Positions 17,701 to 24,602 of a stretch of 39,345 bases of DNA are shown here, one piece after another. The position numbers were made by a program, and so were the translations under genes. Location: NCBI RefSeq assembly GCF_900491935.1, contig NZ_UEXK01000004.1:1473971-1513315 (forward strand), in the 5' to 3' direction. Position 1 is the first letter of the stretch, and the number at the start of each line of letters is the position of its first letter. The stretch comes from Klenkia terrae. Its GTDB lineage: Bacteria > Actinomycetota > Actinomycetes > Mycobacteriales > Geodermatophilaceae. Below the pieces are notes generated by a model. It ran no database searches and was not told the DNA's origin. It worked only from the letters and a program-made list of their open reading frames with translations.

Positions 17701-18714
17701 GTGCGCCTGGAAGACCTTGTGCTGGTCGGCCGCGGACAGCCGCGAGTAGAGCGGCAGGATCTCGGTGCTGCCCAGGGCCGCCTCGCCGAGGGCGTCGGCG
17801 GTGTCCCGGATGTCCCGCTCGCCGGCCAGGAACACCAGCACGTCGCCCGGCCCCTCGGCCACGAGCTCGCGGCAGGCGTCGACGATCGCCGTCGTCTGGT
17901 CCCGGTCGGGGTCTGCCTCGGGGTCGTCGGGGTCCACGACCGGCCGGTAGCGGACCTCGACGGGGAAGGTCCGGCCCGAGACCTCGACGACGGGTGCGTC
18001 GCCGAAGTGCTTGGCGATCCGGTCGACGTCGATCGTCGCTGACGTGATGATGATCTTCAGGTCGGGACGGCGGGGCAGCAGCTGGGCCAGGTAGCCGAGC
18101 AGGAAGTCGATGTTCAGCGACCGCTCGTGCGCCTCGTCGACGATGATCGTGTCGTACTGGCGCAGCAGCCGGTCGCGCTGCACCTCGGCCAGCAGCACGC
18201 CGTCGGTCATCAGCTTGACCAGGCTGGTGTCGCTCACCTGGTCGGTGAAGCGCACCTTGTAGCCGACCACCTCGCCCAGCGAGGAACCCAGCTCCTCGGC
18301 GATCCGCTCGGCCACGGTGCGGGCGGCGATCCGGCGCGGCTGGGTGTGCCCGATCCGGCCACGCACGCCGCGGCCGAGCTCCAGCAGGATCTTGGGCAGC
18401 TGGGTGGTCTTGCCCGACCCGGTCTCGCCGGCGACCACGACGACCTGGGCGTCGCGGATCGCATCGGCGATGTCGTCCTTGCGCTGGCTGACCGGCAGCT
18501 GCTCGGGGTAGGTGACCACCGGGACGGCGGCCGCGCGCGCCGCGATCCGGGCCTCGGCGCGGACGACGTCGGCGGCGATCTGCTCGTGCTTGCGGGCGCG
18601 GGCCGCCGGGTCGCGCACCCCGCGGAGCTGGTCCAGACGGCGGCGCAGCCGGTGCTCGTCCTCGAGGGTCAGCGCGGGCAGCCGGGACCGCAGCTCGTCG
18701 TGCTCGGTGCTCAC
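14776..18714 (-). CDS. hrpA: ATP-dependent RNA helicase HrpA (DEAH-box)
   Basis: The 1,312-residue protein is full-length for bacterial HrpA (~1,300). Helicase core motifs are visible: Walker A GETGSGKTT at 96-104, motif Ia TQPRRIAARTVA, motif II DEAH at 193-196, motif III SATID at ~225-229, motif V TNVAETSLTVPG and motif VI QRSGRCGR. The HA2/OB-fold region and the long HrpA-specific C-terminal domain (DUF3418-like) follow. HrpA remodels RNA and, in E. coli, resolves stalled ribosomes. The GTG at 18714 (STEHDELRSRLPALTLEDE) is preferred; the frame extends to 18834, but that part would cross into the marR promoter region. Confidence 0.95.
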   Translation of the reverse strand: MSTEHDELRSRLPALTLEDEHRLRRRLDQLRGVRDPAARARKHEQIAADVVRAEARIAARAAAVPVVTYPEQLPVSQRKDDIADAIRDAQVVVVAGETGSGKTTQLPKILLELGRGVRGRIGHTQPRRIAARTVAERIAEELGSSLGEVVGYKVRFTDQVSDTSLVKLMTDGVLLAEVQRDRLLRQYDTIIVDEAHERSLNIDFLLGYLAQLLPRRPDLKIIITSATIDVDRIAKHFGDAPVVEVSGRTFPVEVRYRPVVDPDDPEADPDRDQTTAIVDACRELVAEGPGDVLVFLAGERDIRDTADALGEAALGSTEILPLYSRLSAADQHKVFQAHTGRRIVLATNVAETSLTVPGIRYVVDPGTARISRYSHRTKVQRLPIEAISQASARQRSGRCGRTSDGIAIRLYSQEDFEGRPEFTDPEILRTNLASVLLQMASLGLGEVEDFPFLDPPDRRSVADGIALLEELGALTPEGKLTETGRALAALPLDPRLARMVVEADRRGVLEEVLVIAAGLTVQDVRERPADAQAAADQSHARFAAEDSDFTSILNLWRYLGEKQAELSGNQFRRTVKREYLHWLRIREWQDLHGQLRGTARRLGMTTGELAAEPDERGVHTALLSGLLSQVGLQQDLGKDASPGDKRRGSREYLGARGARFVIAPGSVLTRRPPRWVVAGELVETSRLFARRVARVDPETIEKLADHLVKRQYSEPRWDAKRGSVVATEGVTLYGIPLVVGRRVQYGSIDPVVSRELFIRHALVQGEWQTNHRFWAHNQAVISQVTELEERARRRDLRVDDETVFELYDARVGAEVVSARHFDTWWKQARRQHPHLLDFTPAMVTDAAVAEQVAAGDFPDEVHLTQGLVLPLSYAFDPGAAEDGVTVDVPLGVLDTVAEQTSGASLAWTVPGQREELVTALLRGLPKQLRRGLVPIPDRVREVLPHVEPTEPLLPALEREIRRAVAVQVPHDAWAPDSVPDHLRATFRVLDDRDRPLATGKDLAALRRQVAGESRRSLARASADVSRTGLTSWTLGTLPETVQVDRQGHLVTAYPALVDEGATVGVRVVPTAAEASRLTWLGARRMLLLAVGSPATKVVKSLQPRTRLALQFNPDGEIPALVADCVDASADELIALHGGPPRTSEAFAALVEASRTQLHTLTAETVRRVEAVLTQARETAIAIGAAPGRGVPAAVVADLRAQMTGLLHRGFVATLGHRRLRDAVRYLAAMAVRLEKLPANAGRDAVWQAQVEAAADEYRRLRTRVPSVGGPDDPVARIRWMVEELRVSLFAPSVGTPRSISEQRIHKAIDALG

Positions 18715-18816
18715 GGCGGTGCCGTCGTCCTCTCGTGCGGGGATCGCGACCCGCCGGTACCGGGGTCGCTCCCCCAGGGTCCCACCCGCCGGCCACCCGG
18801 TCGTCCCGGTTGCGCC

Positions 18817-18889
18817 GCGCAACGGGTTGCGCACATCACATCAACATGCACCCTGCAACTGATTGCATGTACCGCGCAACGAGTTGTAT
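18817..18889. promoter_or_regulatory. Three MarR-type operator palindromes at the marR promoter
   Basis: Three related 16-bp palindromes with core GCAAC-N2-RTTGY occur at 18817-18832 (perfect: GCGCAAC-GG-GTTGCGC), 18853-18868 (CTGCAAC-TG-ATTGCAT) and 18874-18889 (GCGCAAC-GA-GTTGTAT). Centres are 36 and 21 bp apart; 21 bp is two helical turns. A candidate promoter, TTGCAT (18863-18868), 18-bp spacer and TATCGT (18887-18892), is covered by the second and third sites, so MarR binding should block it. Confidence 0.75.
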
Positions 18890-18940
18890 CGTCCAACCGT
18901 TCCGCCACCGCGGAGCCGTACCTCCCTCCCCGAGGACCGC

Positions 18941-19474
18941 ATGACCGACTCCCTCACCATGGCGCCCTGCCAGGTGCACGACGCGGGTGCCCACGCACTG
19001 TCCGACGAGGTGTCCCGCCTCATGCGCGTGGTGCACGCCCTGAAGACCACCATCGCCGGCCAGGACGACGCCGCCCGCGAGCGCGCCGCGCACGTGCTGC
19101 TCTTCCCGCTGGTCCGCTACGGCCCGCAGCGGCAGAGCGCGCTGGCCGAGATGGTGCACGCCGACCCCTCCACCGTCAGCCGGCACGTCGCGCTGCTCGT
19201 CGAGCGCGGCCTCGTCCGGCGCGTCGCCGACGCCACCGACGGCCGGGCCAGCAACCTCGTCGTCACCGACGCCGGCGAGGCCGTGACCGCCACGATGCGC
19301 GCCGAGCGCGAAGCCCTCTTCGACCGGGTCACCAACGACTGGACCGCCGAGGAGCTGGGCACCTTCACCAGCCACCTGCACCGGTTCGTCGACGACCTCA
19401 CCGCCGTCCTCCCCGAGCTGACCACGATCGCCCAGCCCGATCCCTCCCTCCCCACCCCCGAGAAGGACCGATGA
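18941..19474 (+). CDS. MarR-family transcriptional regulator
   Basis: The 177-residue regulator has dimerisation helices at both ends and a winged helix at ~62-112: YGPQRQSALAEMVHADPSTVSRHV is the helix-turn-helix and RRVADATDGRASNLVVTDAG the wing with the DGR motif. The ATG at 18941 follows CGAGGACCGC; the longer frame from 18863 would run through the operators and promoter. It overlaps the downstream exporter by four bases (ATGA), so it most likely represses itself and the exporter until a ligand binds. The three palindromes upstream are the probable binding sites. Confidence 0.92.
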   Translation: MTDSLTMAPCQVHDAGAHALSDEVSRLMRVVHALKTTIAGQDDAARERAAHVLLFPLVRYGPQRQSALAEMVHADPSTVSRHVALLVERGLVRRVADATDGRASNLVVTDAGEAVTATMRAEREALFDRVTNDWTAEELGTFTSHLHRFVDDLTAVLPELTTIAQPDPSLPTPEKDR

Positions 19475-21429
19475 CCCAGACCACCGACCGCGCAGGCGCG
19501 GCAGCCGACAAGCGCGACGCCCGCGCGGCCGCCGCGGCACCGGACGCCTCCGGGGCCTTCACCCACCGGCAGATCATGACCATCCTGGTCGGCCTGCTGC
19601 TGGGCATGTTCCTGGCCGCACTGGACCAGACCGTGGTCTCCACGGCCATCCGGACCATCGCCGACGACCTGCAGGGCTACGACCTGCAGGCCTGGGCGAC
19701 GACCGCCTTCCTCATCACCTCGACGATCGCCACGCCGCTCTACGGCAAGCTGAGCGACATGTACGGCCGCCGGCCGTTCTTCATCTTCGCGATCAGCGTC
19801 TTCGTCGTCGGGTCGTTCCTCTGCGGCATCTCGACCTCGATGTACGAGCTCGCCGCGTTCCGCGCCCTGCAGGGCATCGGCGCCGGTGGCCTGATGTCGC
19901 TGGCGCTGACGATCATCGCCGACATCGTGCCGCCCCGGCAGCGCGCCAAGTACCAGGGCTACTTCATGGCCGTCTTCGGCACCTCCTCGGTGCTGGGCCC
20001 GGTCATCGGCGGCTTCCTCGCCGGTCAGGACTCGATCCTGGGCCTCGCCGGCTGGCGCTGGATCTTCTGGGTCAACGTCCCGCTGGGCGCCATCGCGCTG
20101 GCCGTCGTCTTCAAGAACCTGCACCTGCCCGTGCGCAGCAACCGGCACAAGATCGACTGGCCGGGTGCGCTGGGCCTGATCGTCTTCCTGGTCCCGCTGC
20201 TGATCGTCGCCGAGCAGGGCCGCACCTGGGGCTGGACCGACCCGAAGGCCCTGATCGCCTACGTCGTCGGCGCCCTGGGCTTCGTCTGGTTCTTCCTCGC
20301 CGAGCGCTCCTACGGCGACGACGCCCTGCTGCCCATCCGGATGTTCAAGAACCGCACCTTCACGATCAGCGCGCTGTCCTCGATCGTGCTGGGCGCCGGC
20401 ATGTTCGGCGGCATCCTGCTGCTCCCGCAGTACCTGCAGATCGTGCACGGCTCCAGCCCGACCGTGGCCGGCCTGCAGATGATCCCGCTGGTCGGCGGCA
20501 TCATGCTCGGCTCGATCTCGGCCGGCCAGATCATCGCCCGCACCGGCAAGTACCGGCTGTTCCCCATGGTCGGCGTCGTGCTCATGGTGATCGCGCTGGT
20601 GAGCCTGTCGTTCATCGTCGACTCCGACACCTCGGTGTGGTCGCTGGTGCCGTTCATGGTCCTGCTGGGCGTCGGCCTGGGCTGGAACTTCCAGCCGATC
20701 ATCCTGGCCGTGCAGAACGCCGTCAGCCCCCGCGAGATCGGCGTGGCCACCTCCTCGGTGACCTTCTTCCGCCAGATGGGCGGGACCCTGGGCACCGCGG
20801 CGTTCCTGTCGGTGCTGTTCTCCGCGCTGGGCGACAAGGTGCCGGCGGCCTACGCCCAGGCACAGGGCACCGAGGCCTTCCAGGCCGCGGCGGCCGCGAA
20901 CCCGGACCAGGCGGCGCAGCTGCAGGGTGCGGGCACGGACCTGGCCGACACGTCGATCTTCCAGCGCATCGACGCGACGCTGGCGGCCCCGTTCAAGGAC
21001 GGGTTCTCCAGCTCCATCGACCTGGTGTTCCTCATCGCCGCGGGCGTCGTCGCCCTGGGCTTCCTGGTCCTGGTCTTCCTGCCCCAGCTCGAGCTGCGCA
21101 CCACCTCGGGCATGCAGGGCCAGGCCGAGGGCGAGGGTTCCGCGGACGCCGCCACCCGGTCGGCCAACGCCGCCGGCGCCGCGGCACCCACCTCGGCCGC
21201 CGCCACGGGCGCTCCCTCCCAGGACGGCGCCCCGACCGCGGACCCCGCGCAGGACACGGACACGCTGACCGACACCGGTCGGCACGCCCGGGTGGCCGAC
21301 CAGCCGCTGGGCCGGCACGAGGACACCGCCGCGGCCGACCACGGCAAGCACGAGGGGGACGGCGACACCCCGACCGGCCTGGCCAGCATCCCGGCCGACC
21401 ACCTGCCCGGTGACCGCCGCGACAGCTGA
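19471..21429 (+). CDS. DHA2-family 14-TM drug-type exporter with a long C-terminal tail
   Basis: The 652-residue major-facilitator protein of the EmrB/QacA branch probably extrudes drugs or other amphiphiles by proton antiport. Motif-like segments: LDQTVVSTAIRTIADDL in TM1 (the LDxTVVNVALP region), YGKLSDMYGRRPFF (motif A), RALQGIGAGGLMSL and TSSVLGPVIGGFL (motif C). After the last TM (~545) a ~108-residue Ala/Gly/Asp/His-rich tail with no predicted fold extends into the cytoplasm; ordinary members are ~480-540 residues. It is translationally coupled to marR. A strong hairpin follows at 21446-21482. Confidence 0.92.
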   Translation: MTQTTDRAGAAADKRDARAAAAAPDASGAFTHRQIMTILVGLLLGMFLAALDQTVVSTAIRTIADDLQGYDLQAWATTAFLITSTIATPLYGKLSDMYGRRPFFIFAISVFVVGSFLCGISTSMYELAAFRALQGIGAGGLMSLALTIIADIVPPRQRAKYQGYFMAVFGTSSVLGPVIGGFLAGQDSILGLAGWRWIFWVNVPLGAIALAVVFKNLHLPVRSNRHKIDWPGALGLIVFLVPLLIVAEQGRTWGWTDPKALIAYVVGALGFVWFFLAERSYGDDALLPIRMFKNRTFTISALSSIVLGAGMFGGILLLPQYLQIVHGSSPTVAGLQMIPLVGGIMLGSISAGQIIARTGKYRLFPMVGVVLMVIALVSLSFIVDSDTSVWSLVPFMVLLGVGLGWNFQPIILAVQNAVSPREIGVATSSVTFFRQMGGTLGTAAFLSVLFSALGDKVPAAYAQAQGTEAFQAAAAANPDQAAQLQGAGTDLADTSIFQRIDATLAAPFKDGFSSSIDLVFLIAAGVVALGFLVLVFLPQLELRTTSGMQGQAEGEGSADAATRSANAAGAAAPTSAAATGAPSQDGAPTADPAQDTDTLTDTGRHARVADQPLGRHEDTAAADHGKHEGDGDTPTGLASIPADHLPGDRRDS

Positions 21430-21445
21430 TCGACCAGCACCGCAC

Positions 21446-21482
21446 CGAGGCCCCCGACCGCACCCCGCGGCCGGGGGCCTCG
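21446..21482 (+). terminator. Strong GC hairpin after the marR-exporter operon
   Basis: CGAGGCCCCCG (21446-21456) pairs perfectly with CGGGGGCCTCG (21472-21482) across a 15-base loop. It is 17 bases after the exporter stop. There is no T-run, which is common for actinobacterial hairpins. Confidence 0.75.
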
Positions 21483-21504
21483 TGCGTGCACGGGCCCGGA
21501 GGGG

Positions 21505-21510
21505 CAGGGT
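21505..21510 (+). promoter_or_regulatory. Weak -10 candidate (CAGGGT) before the hydrolase gene
   Basis: CAGGGT keeps the A2 and T6 of the -10 hexamer and ends six bases before the ATG at 21517, the same geometry as the stronger leaderless candidates in this window. Confidence 0.35.
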
Positions 21511-21516
21511 GGGCGC

Positions 21517-22422
21517 ATGGCCACCGACCCGCTGTTCCCCGGCTCCGCCGTCGTGCACACCGACGTGGAGCACGAGCACGGCGGGACGACGGTGCACGCG
21601 GTCACCTTGGGCGAGGGGCCGCCGCTCCTGCTGCTGCACGGCTACCCGCAGACCCACGTCATGTGGTCCTCGGTCGCCCCGGACCTGGCCCGCGACCACA
21701 CCCTGGTGGTCCCGGACCTGCGCGGCTACGGCGACTCCGGCAAGCCCGCCGACGGCGAGGGCCACGCCGGGCACTCCTTCCGCGCGATGGCCGCCGACGT
21801 CGCCGCGCTGATGCGGGAGCTGGGCCACGAGCGCTACGCCGTGGTGGGCCACGACCGCGGCGCCCGGGTCACCCATCGGCTGGCCCTGGACCACGCGGGT
21901 GCCGTCGAGCGGGCCGCCGTCCTCGACGTGCTGCCGACCACCCACGTCTACGGCCACGTCGACCGCCGGCTGGCCACCGCCTACTACCACTGGTTCTTCT
22001 ACCTGCAGCCCGAGCCGGTGCCCGAGCGGCTGATCGCCGGCGACCCGGTCGGCTACCTGCACAGCCTGCTCGGCGGCTGGGGCAGCGCGGCGCTGGACGC
22101 CTACTCCCCGGCCCAGCCCGCCGAGTACGAACGCTGCTTCGCCGACCCCGCCACCCGGCACGCCATGCTCGAGGACTACCGGGCCGGCGCCTCGGTCGAC
22201 CTGGAGCACGACGAGGCCGACGCCGCCGCCGGGCGCCGGGTCACCTGCCCGCTGCTGGTGCTGTGGGGGTCGAAGGGCGTCGTCGGCACCGGCCCGGACG
22301 ACGTCCTGGCGGTCTGGCGGGAGCGCGCCGACGACGTGACCGGCCAGGCCGTCGACGCCGGGCACTTCCTGGTCGACGAGCGCCCGGCCGAGACCGTGGC
22401 CGCCCTGCGCGCCTTCCTCTGA
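21517..22422 (+). CDS. Fluoroacetate dehalogenase-like alpha/beta hydrolase
   Basis: The 301-residue cytoplasmic hydrolase resembles fluoroacetate dehalogenase along its length. Recalled key positions of the Rhodopseudomonas enzyme (Asp110, Arg111, Arg114, Asp134, His155, Trp156, Tyr219, His280) have counterparts here: nucleophile Asp113 with Arg114 and Arg117 (GHDRGARVTHR), Asp137 (LDVLPT), His158-Trp159 (YYHWFF), Tyr221 (EDYRAGA) and His283 (AGHFLVDERP). The oxyanion segment is LLLLHGYPQTHVMW. Such enzymes displace halide from haloacetates through an ester intermediate. The alignment was from memory, and epoxide hydrolase relatives share much of the fold, so a different substrate remains possible. 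An acyl-CoA dehydrogenase gene follows. Confidence 0.75.
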   Translation: MATDPLFPGSAVVHTDVEHEHGGTTVHAVTLGEGPPLLLLHGYPQTHVMWSSVAPDLARDHTLVVPDLRGYGDSGKPADGEGHAGHSFRAMAADVAALMRELGHERYAVVGHDRGARVTHRLALDHAGAVERAAVLDVLPTTHVYGHVDRRLATAYYHWFFYLQPEPVPERLIAGDPVGYLHSLLGGWGSAALDAYSPAQPAEYERCFADPATRHAMLEDYRAGASVDLEHDEADAAAGRRVTCPLLVLWGSKGVVGTGPDDVLAVWRERADDVTGQAVDAGHFLVDERPAETVAALRAFL

Positions 22423-22431
22423 CGCCCGGCC

Positions 22432-22437
22432 TACCGT
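22432..22437 (+). promoter_or_regulatory. Candidate -10 (TACCGT), leaderless start of the acyl-CoA dehydrogenase
   Basis: TACCGT ends seven bases before the GTG at 22445 and lies ten bases after the hydrolase stop. It argues for the GTG at 22445 rather than 22436, which overlaps the hexamer, and for a promoter separate from the hydrolase gene. Confidence 0.55.
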
Positions 22438-22444
22438 GGCGGGC

Positions 22445-24235
22445 GTGGCCGACTCCCTGATCCTGTCCCGTCGCGACCTGGACTTCCTGCTGCACGAGTG
22501 GCTGCAGGTGGAGACCCTGACGGAGCGGGAGCGGTTCGCCGGGCACGACCGGGAGACCTTCGACGCCGTCCTGGACCTGGCCGCCGAGATCGCCACGGAG
22601 CACTTCGCGCCGCACAACCGCAAGGCCGACGAGAACGAGCCGCACGTCGTCGACGGCAAGGTGGTGTTGATCCCCGAGGTGGCCGCGGCGCTCAAGGTGT
22701 TCGGCGAGGCCGGGCTGGCCGCGGGCACGCTGCCCGAGGAGCTCGGCGGCATGCAGCTGCCCCAGGTGGTCAGCAAGGCCGCCACCGCGTGGTTCCAGGC
22801 GGCCAACGTGGGCAGTTCGGCCTACCCGTTCCTCACCATGGCCAACGCCCACCTGCTGCTCGCCCACGGCAGCCAGGAGCAGATCGACACCTACGTCCGG
22901 CCGATGGCCGAGGGCCGCTGGTTCGGCACGATGGCGCTGTCCGAGCCGCAGGCGGGCTCCTCGCTGGCCGACATCACCACCAAGGCCGTGCCCCAGGACG
23001 ACGGCACCTACCGGCTCACCGGCACCAAGATGTGGATCTCCGGCGGGGACCACGAGCTCAGCGAGAACATCGTCCACCTGGTGCTGGCCAAGGTCCCGGG
23101 CGGACCGGCCGGGGTGAAGGGCATCTCGCTGTTCGTCGTCCCGAAGTTCCTGCCCGAGGGGGACGGCCTGGGCGAGCGCAACGACGTCGTGCTGGCCGGC
23201 CTGAACCACAAGATGGGCTACCGCGGGACGACGAACACCCTGCTGAACTTCGGCGAGGGCGTGCACACCCCCGGTGGCGCCCCCGGTGCAGTCGGCTGGC
23301 TGGTCGGCAGCGAGAACCGCGGCCTGGCGGCCATGTTCCACATGATGAACGAGGCCCGGGTCGGCGTCGGCCTGGGCGCGACGGCGCTGGGCTACACCGG
23401 CTACCTGCACGCCGTGGAGTACGCCCGCACCCGCACGCAGGGCCGCCCGCCGGCGGGCAAGGACCCGGCCGCTCCCCCGGTGCCGATCGTCGAGCACAGC
23501 GACGTGCGCCGGATGCTGCTGGCCGCCAAGAGCTACGTCGAGGGCGGCCTGGCGTTGGGCCTCTACTGCGCCAAGCTGGTGGACGAGGAGACGACCGCCG
23601 ACACCGAGGACGCGCGGGCCCGGGCGCACACGCTGCTCGAGGTGCTCACCCCGATCGCCAAGAGCTGGCCGTCCCAGTGGGGGCTGGTCGCCAACGACCT
23701 GGCCATCCAGGTGCACGGCGGCTACGGCTACACCCGCGACTTCCCGGTCGAGCAGTTCTACCGGGACAACCGGCTCAACCCCATCCACGAGGGCACCGTC
23801 GGCATCCAGGGCCTGGACCTGCTCGGCCGCAAGGTGGTGGCCGGCGGCGGCGAGGGGCTGCGGGTGCTGGCCGAGACCATCACCGCGACGACGGCCCGGG
23901 CGGCCGGCACCGAGTGGGCGGGGTTCGCCGCGGAGGTCGACGCCGCGGTGACCCGGGTGGGCGAGGTGACGGCGGCGCTCTGGGCGGCCGGCGACCCCGA
24001 CGTCACCCTCGCCAACGCGACGGTCTACCTGGAGGCCGTGGGGCACGTCGTCGTGGCCTGGCTCTGGCTGGAGCAGGTGCTGGCCGCGGGTGACGCGACC
24101 GGTGACTTCTACGCCGGCAAGCGCGCCGCGGCGCGGTACTTCCAGCGGTACGAGCTGCCCCGCACGGGGCCGCAGCTGGACCTGCTGGCCAGCCTGGACC
24201 GGACGACGCTGGAGGCGCAGCCCGGCTGGTTCTGA
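22445..24235 (+). CDS. Long acyl-CoA dehydrogenase (DmdC-like, ~600 residues)
   Basis: The 596-residue flavoenzyme has the three acyl-CoA dehydrogenase domains plus a C-terminal extension as in DmdC-type enzymes. The FAD/substrate loop MALSEPQAGSSLADITTKA is at ~178-196, KMWISGGDHELSENI follows, and the C-terminal FAD half contains QVHGGYGYTRDFPVEQFYRDNRLNPIHEGTVGIQGLDLLG (seen as separate blocks); the Glu of HEGT is at the usual catalytic-base position. The last ~140 residues are the helical extension. It oxidises an acyl-CoA at alpha-beta, passing electrons to ETF; chain type is unknown. The start is set by the -10 hexamer upstream. Confidence 0.92.
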   Translation: MADSLILSRRDLDFLLHEWLQVETLTERERFAGHDRETFDAVLDLAAEIATEHFAPHNRKADENEPHVVDGKVVLIPEVAAALKVFGEAGLAAGTLPEELGGMQLPQVVSKAATAWFQAANVGSSAYPFLTMANAHLLLAHGSQEQIDTYVRPMAEGRWFGTMALSEPQAGSSLADITTKAVPQDDGTYRLTGTKMWISGGDHELSENIVHLVLAKVPGGPAGVKGISLFVVPKFLPEGDGLGERNDVVLAGLNHKMGYRGTTNTLLNFGEGVHTPGGAPGAVGWLVGSENRGLAAMFHMMNEARVGVGLGATALGYTGYLHAVEYARTRTQGRPPAGKDPAAPPVPIVEHSDVRRMLLAAKSYVEGGLALGLYCAKLVDEETTADTEDARARAHTLLEVLTPIAKSWPSQWGLVANDLAIQVHGGYGYTRDFPVEQFYRDNRLNPIHEGTVGIQGLDLLGRKVVAGGGEGLRVLAETITATTARAAGTEWAGFAAEVDAAVTRVGEVTAALWAAGDPDVTLANATVYLEAVGHVVVAWLWLEQVLAAGDATGDFYAGKRAAARYFQRYELPRTGPQLDLLASLDRTTLEAQPGWF

Positions 24236-24236
24236 G

Positions 24237-24404
24237 CTAGGCCGAGACCGGGGCCGAGGCGGGCTCGGCGGCGTGCCGGGCCCGGGGGGCGGAGGCGGTG
24301 CGCTTCTCGGCCTCGTAGCGGGAGGTCGAGTGGGTCCCCATCATGATCACCACTCCGGTCAGCAGCAGGAACCCCACGAGGGTCACGAGCGGCCACAACA
24401 CCAT
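24237..24404 (-). CDS. Small single-TM protein
   Basis: The 55-residue product starts MVLWPLVTLVGFLLLTGVVI, a single membrane helix, and ends with a hydrophilic Ala/Arg/Pro tail (TASAPRARHAAEPASAPVSA). ATG 24404 is chosen because GGGGAG lies ten bases upstream; an in-frame start at 24437 would add a charged leader. It converges on the acyl-CoA dehydrogenase with one base between stops. No family recognised. Confidence 0.65.
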   Translation of the reverse strand: MVLWPLVTLVGFLLLTGVVIMMGTHSTSRYEAEKRTASAPRARHAAEPASAPVSA

Positions 24405-24497
24405 CGGGTCTGTCTCCCCATCCTGTCGAACAAGCACCAGCAGTCACCGGCGCGACGTCCGAAACCGTCCTGCCCGCATCTTCGGCATCTGAACCCC

Positions 24498-24511
24498 GTT
24501 CCTGCAGGAAC
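24498..24511. promoter_or_regulatory. 14-bp perfect palindrome upstream of an exporter
   Basis: GTTCCTGCAGGAAC is a perfect palindrome in the divergent region between the small TM protein (24404, minus) and the exporter (24603, plus). It could be an operator for either gene. Confidence 0.4.
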
Positions 24512-24602
24512 CCAGGTGAACGTTGGGTAACGCTCCTCACGGCCCGCGCGGTCGTGGTCTGATGCAACCGTCTCCGTCGTCGACCCACCCCCAGGAGGAC
24601 CC

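Noticed and set aside
19117-22806. 1,229-codon minus-strand frame across marR, the exporter and the hydrolase
   Set aside because: Antisense shadow of three real genes; no motif or membrane pattern.
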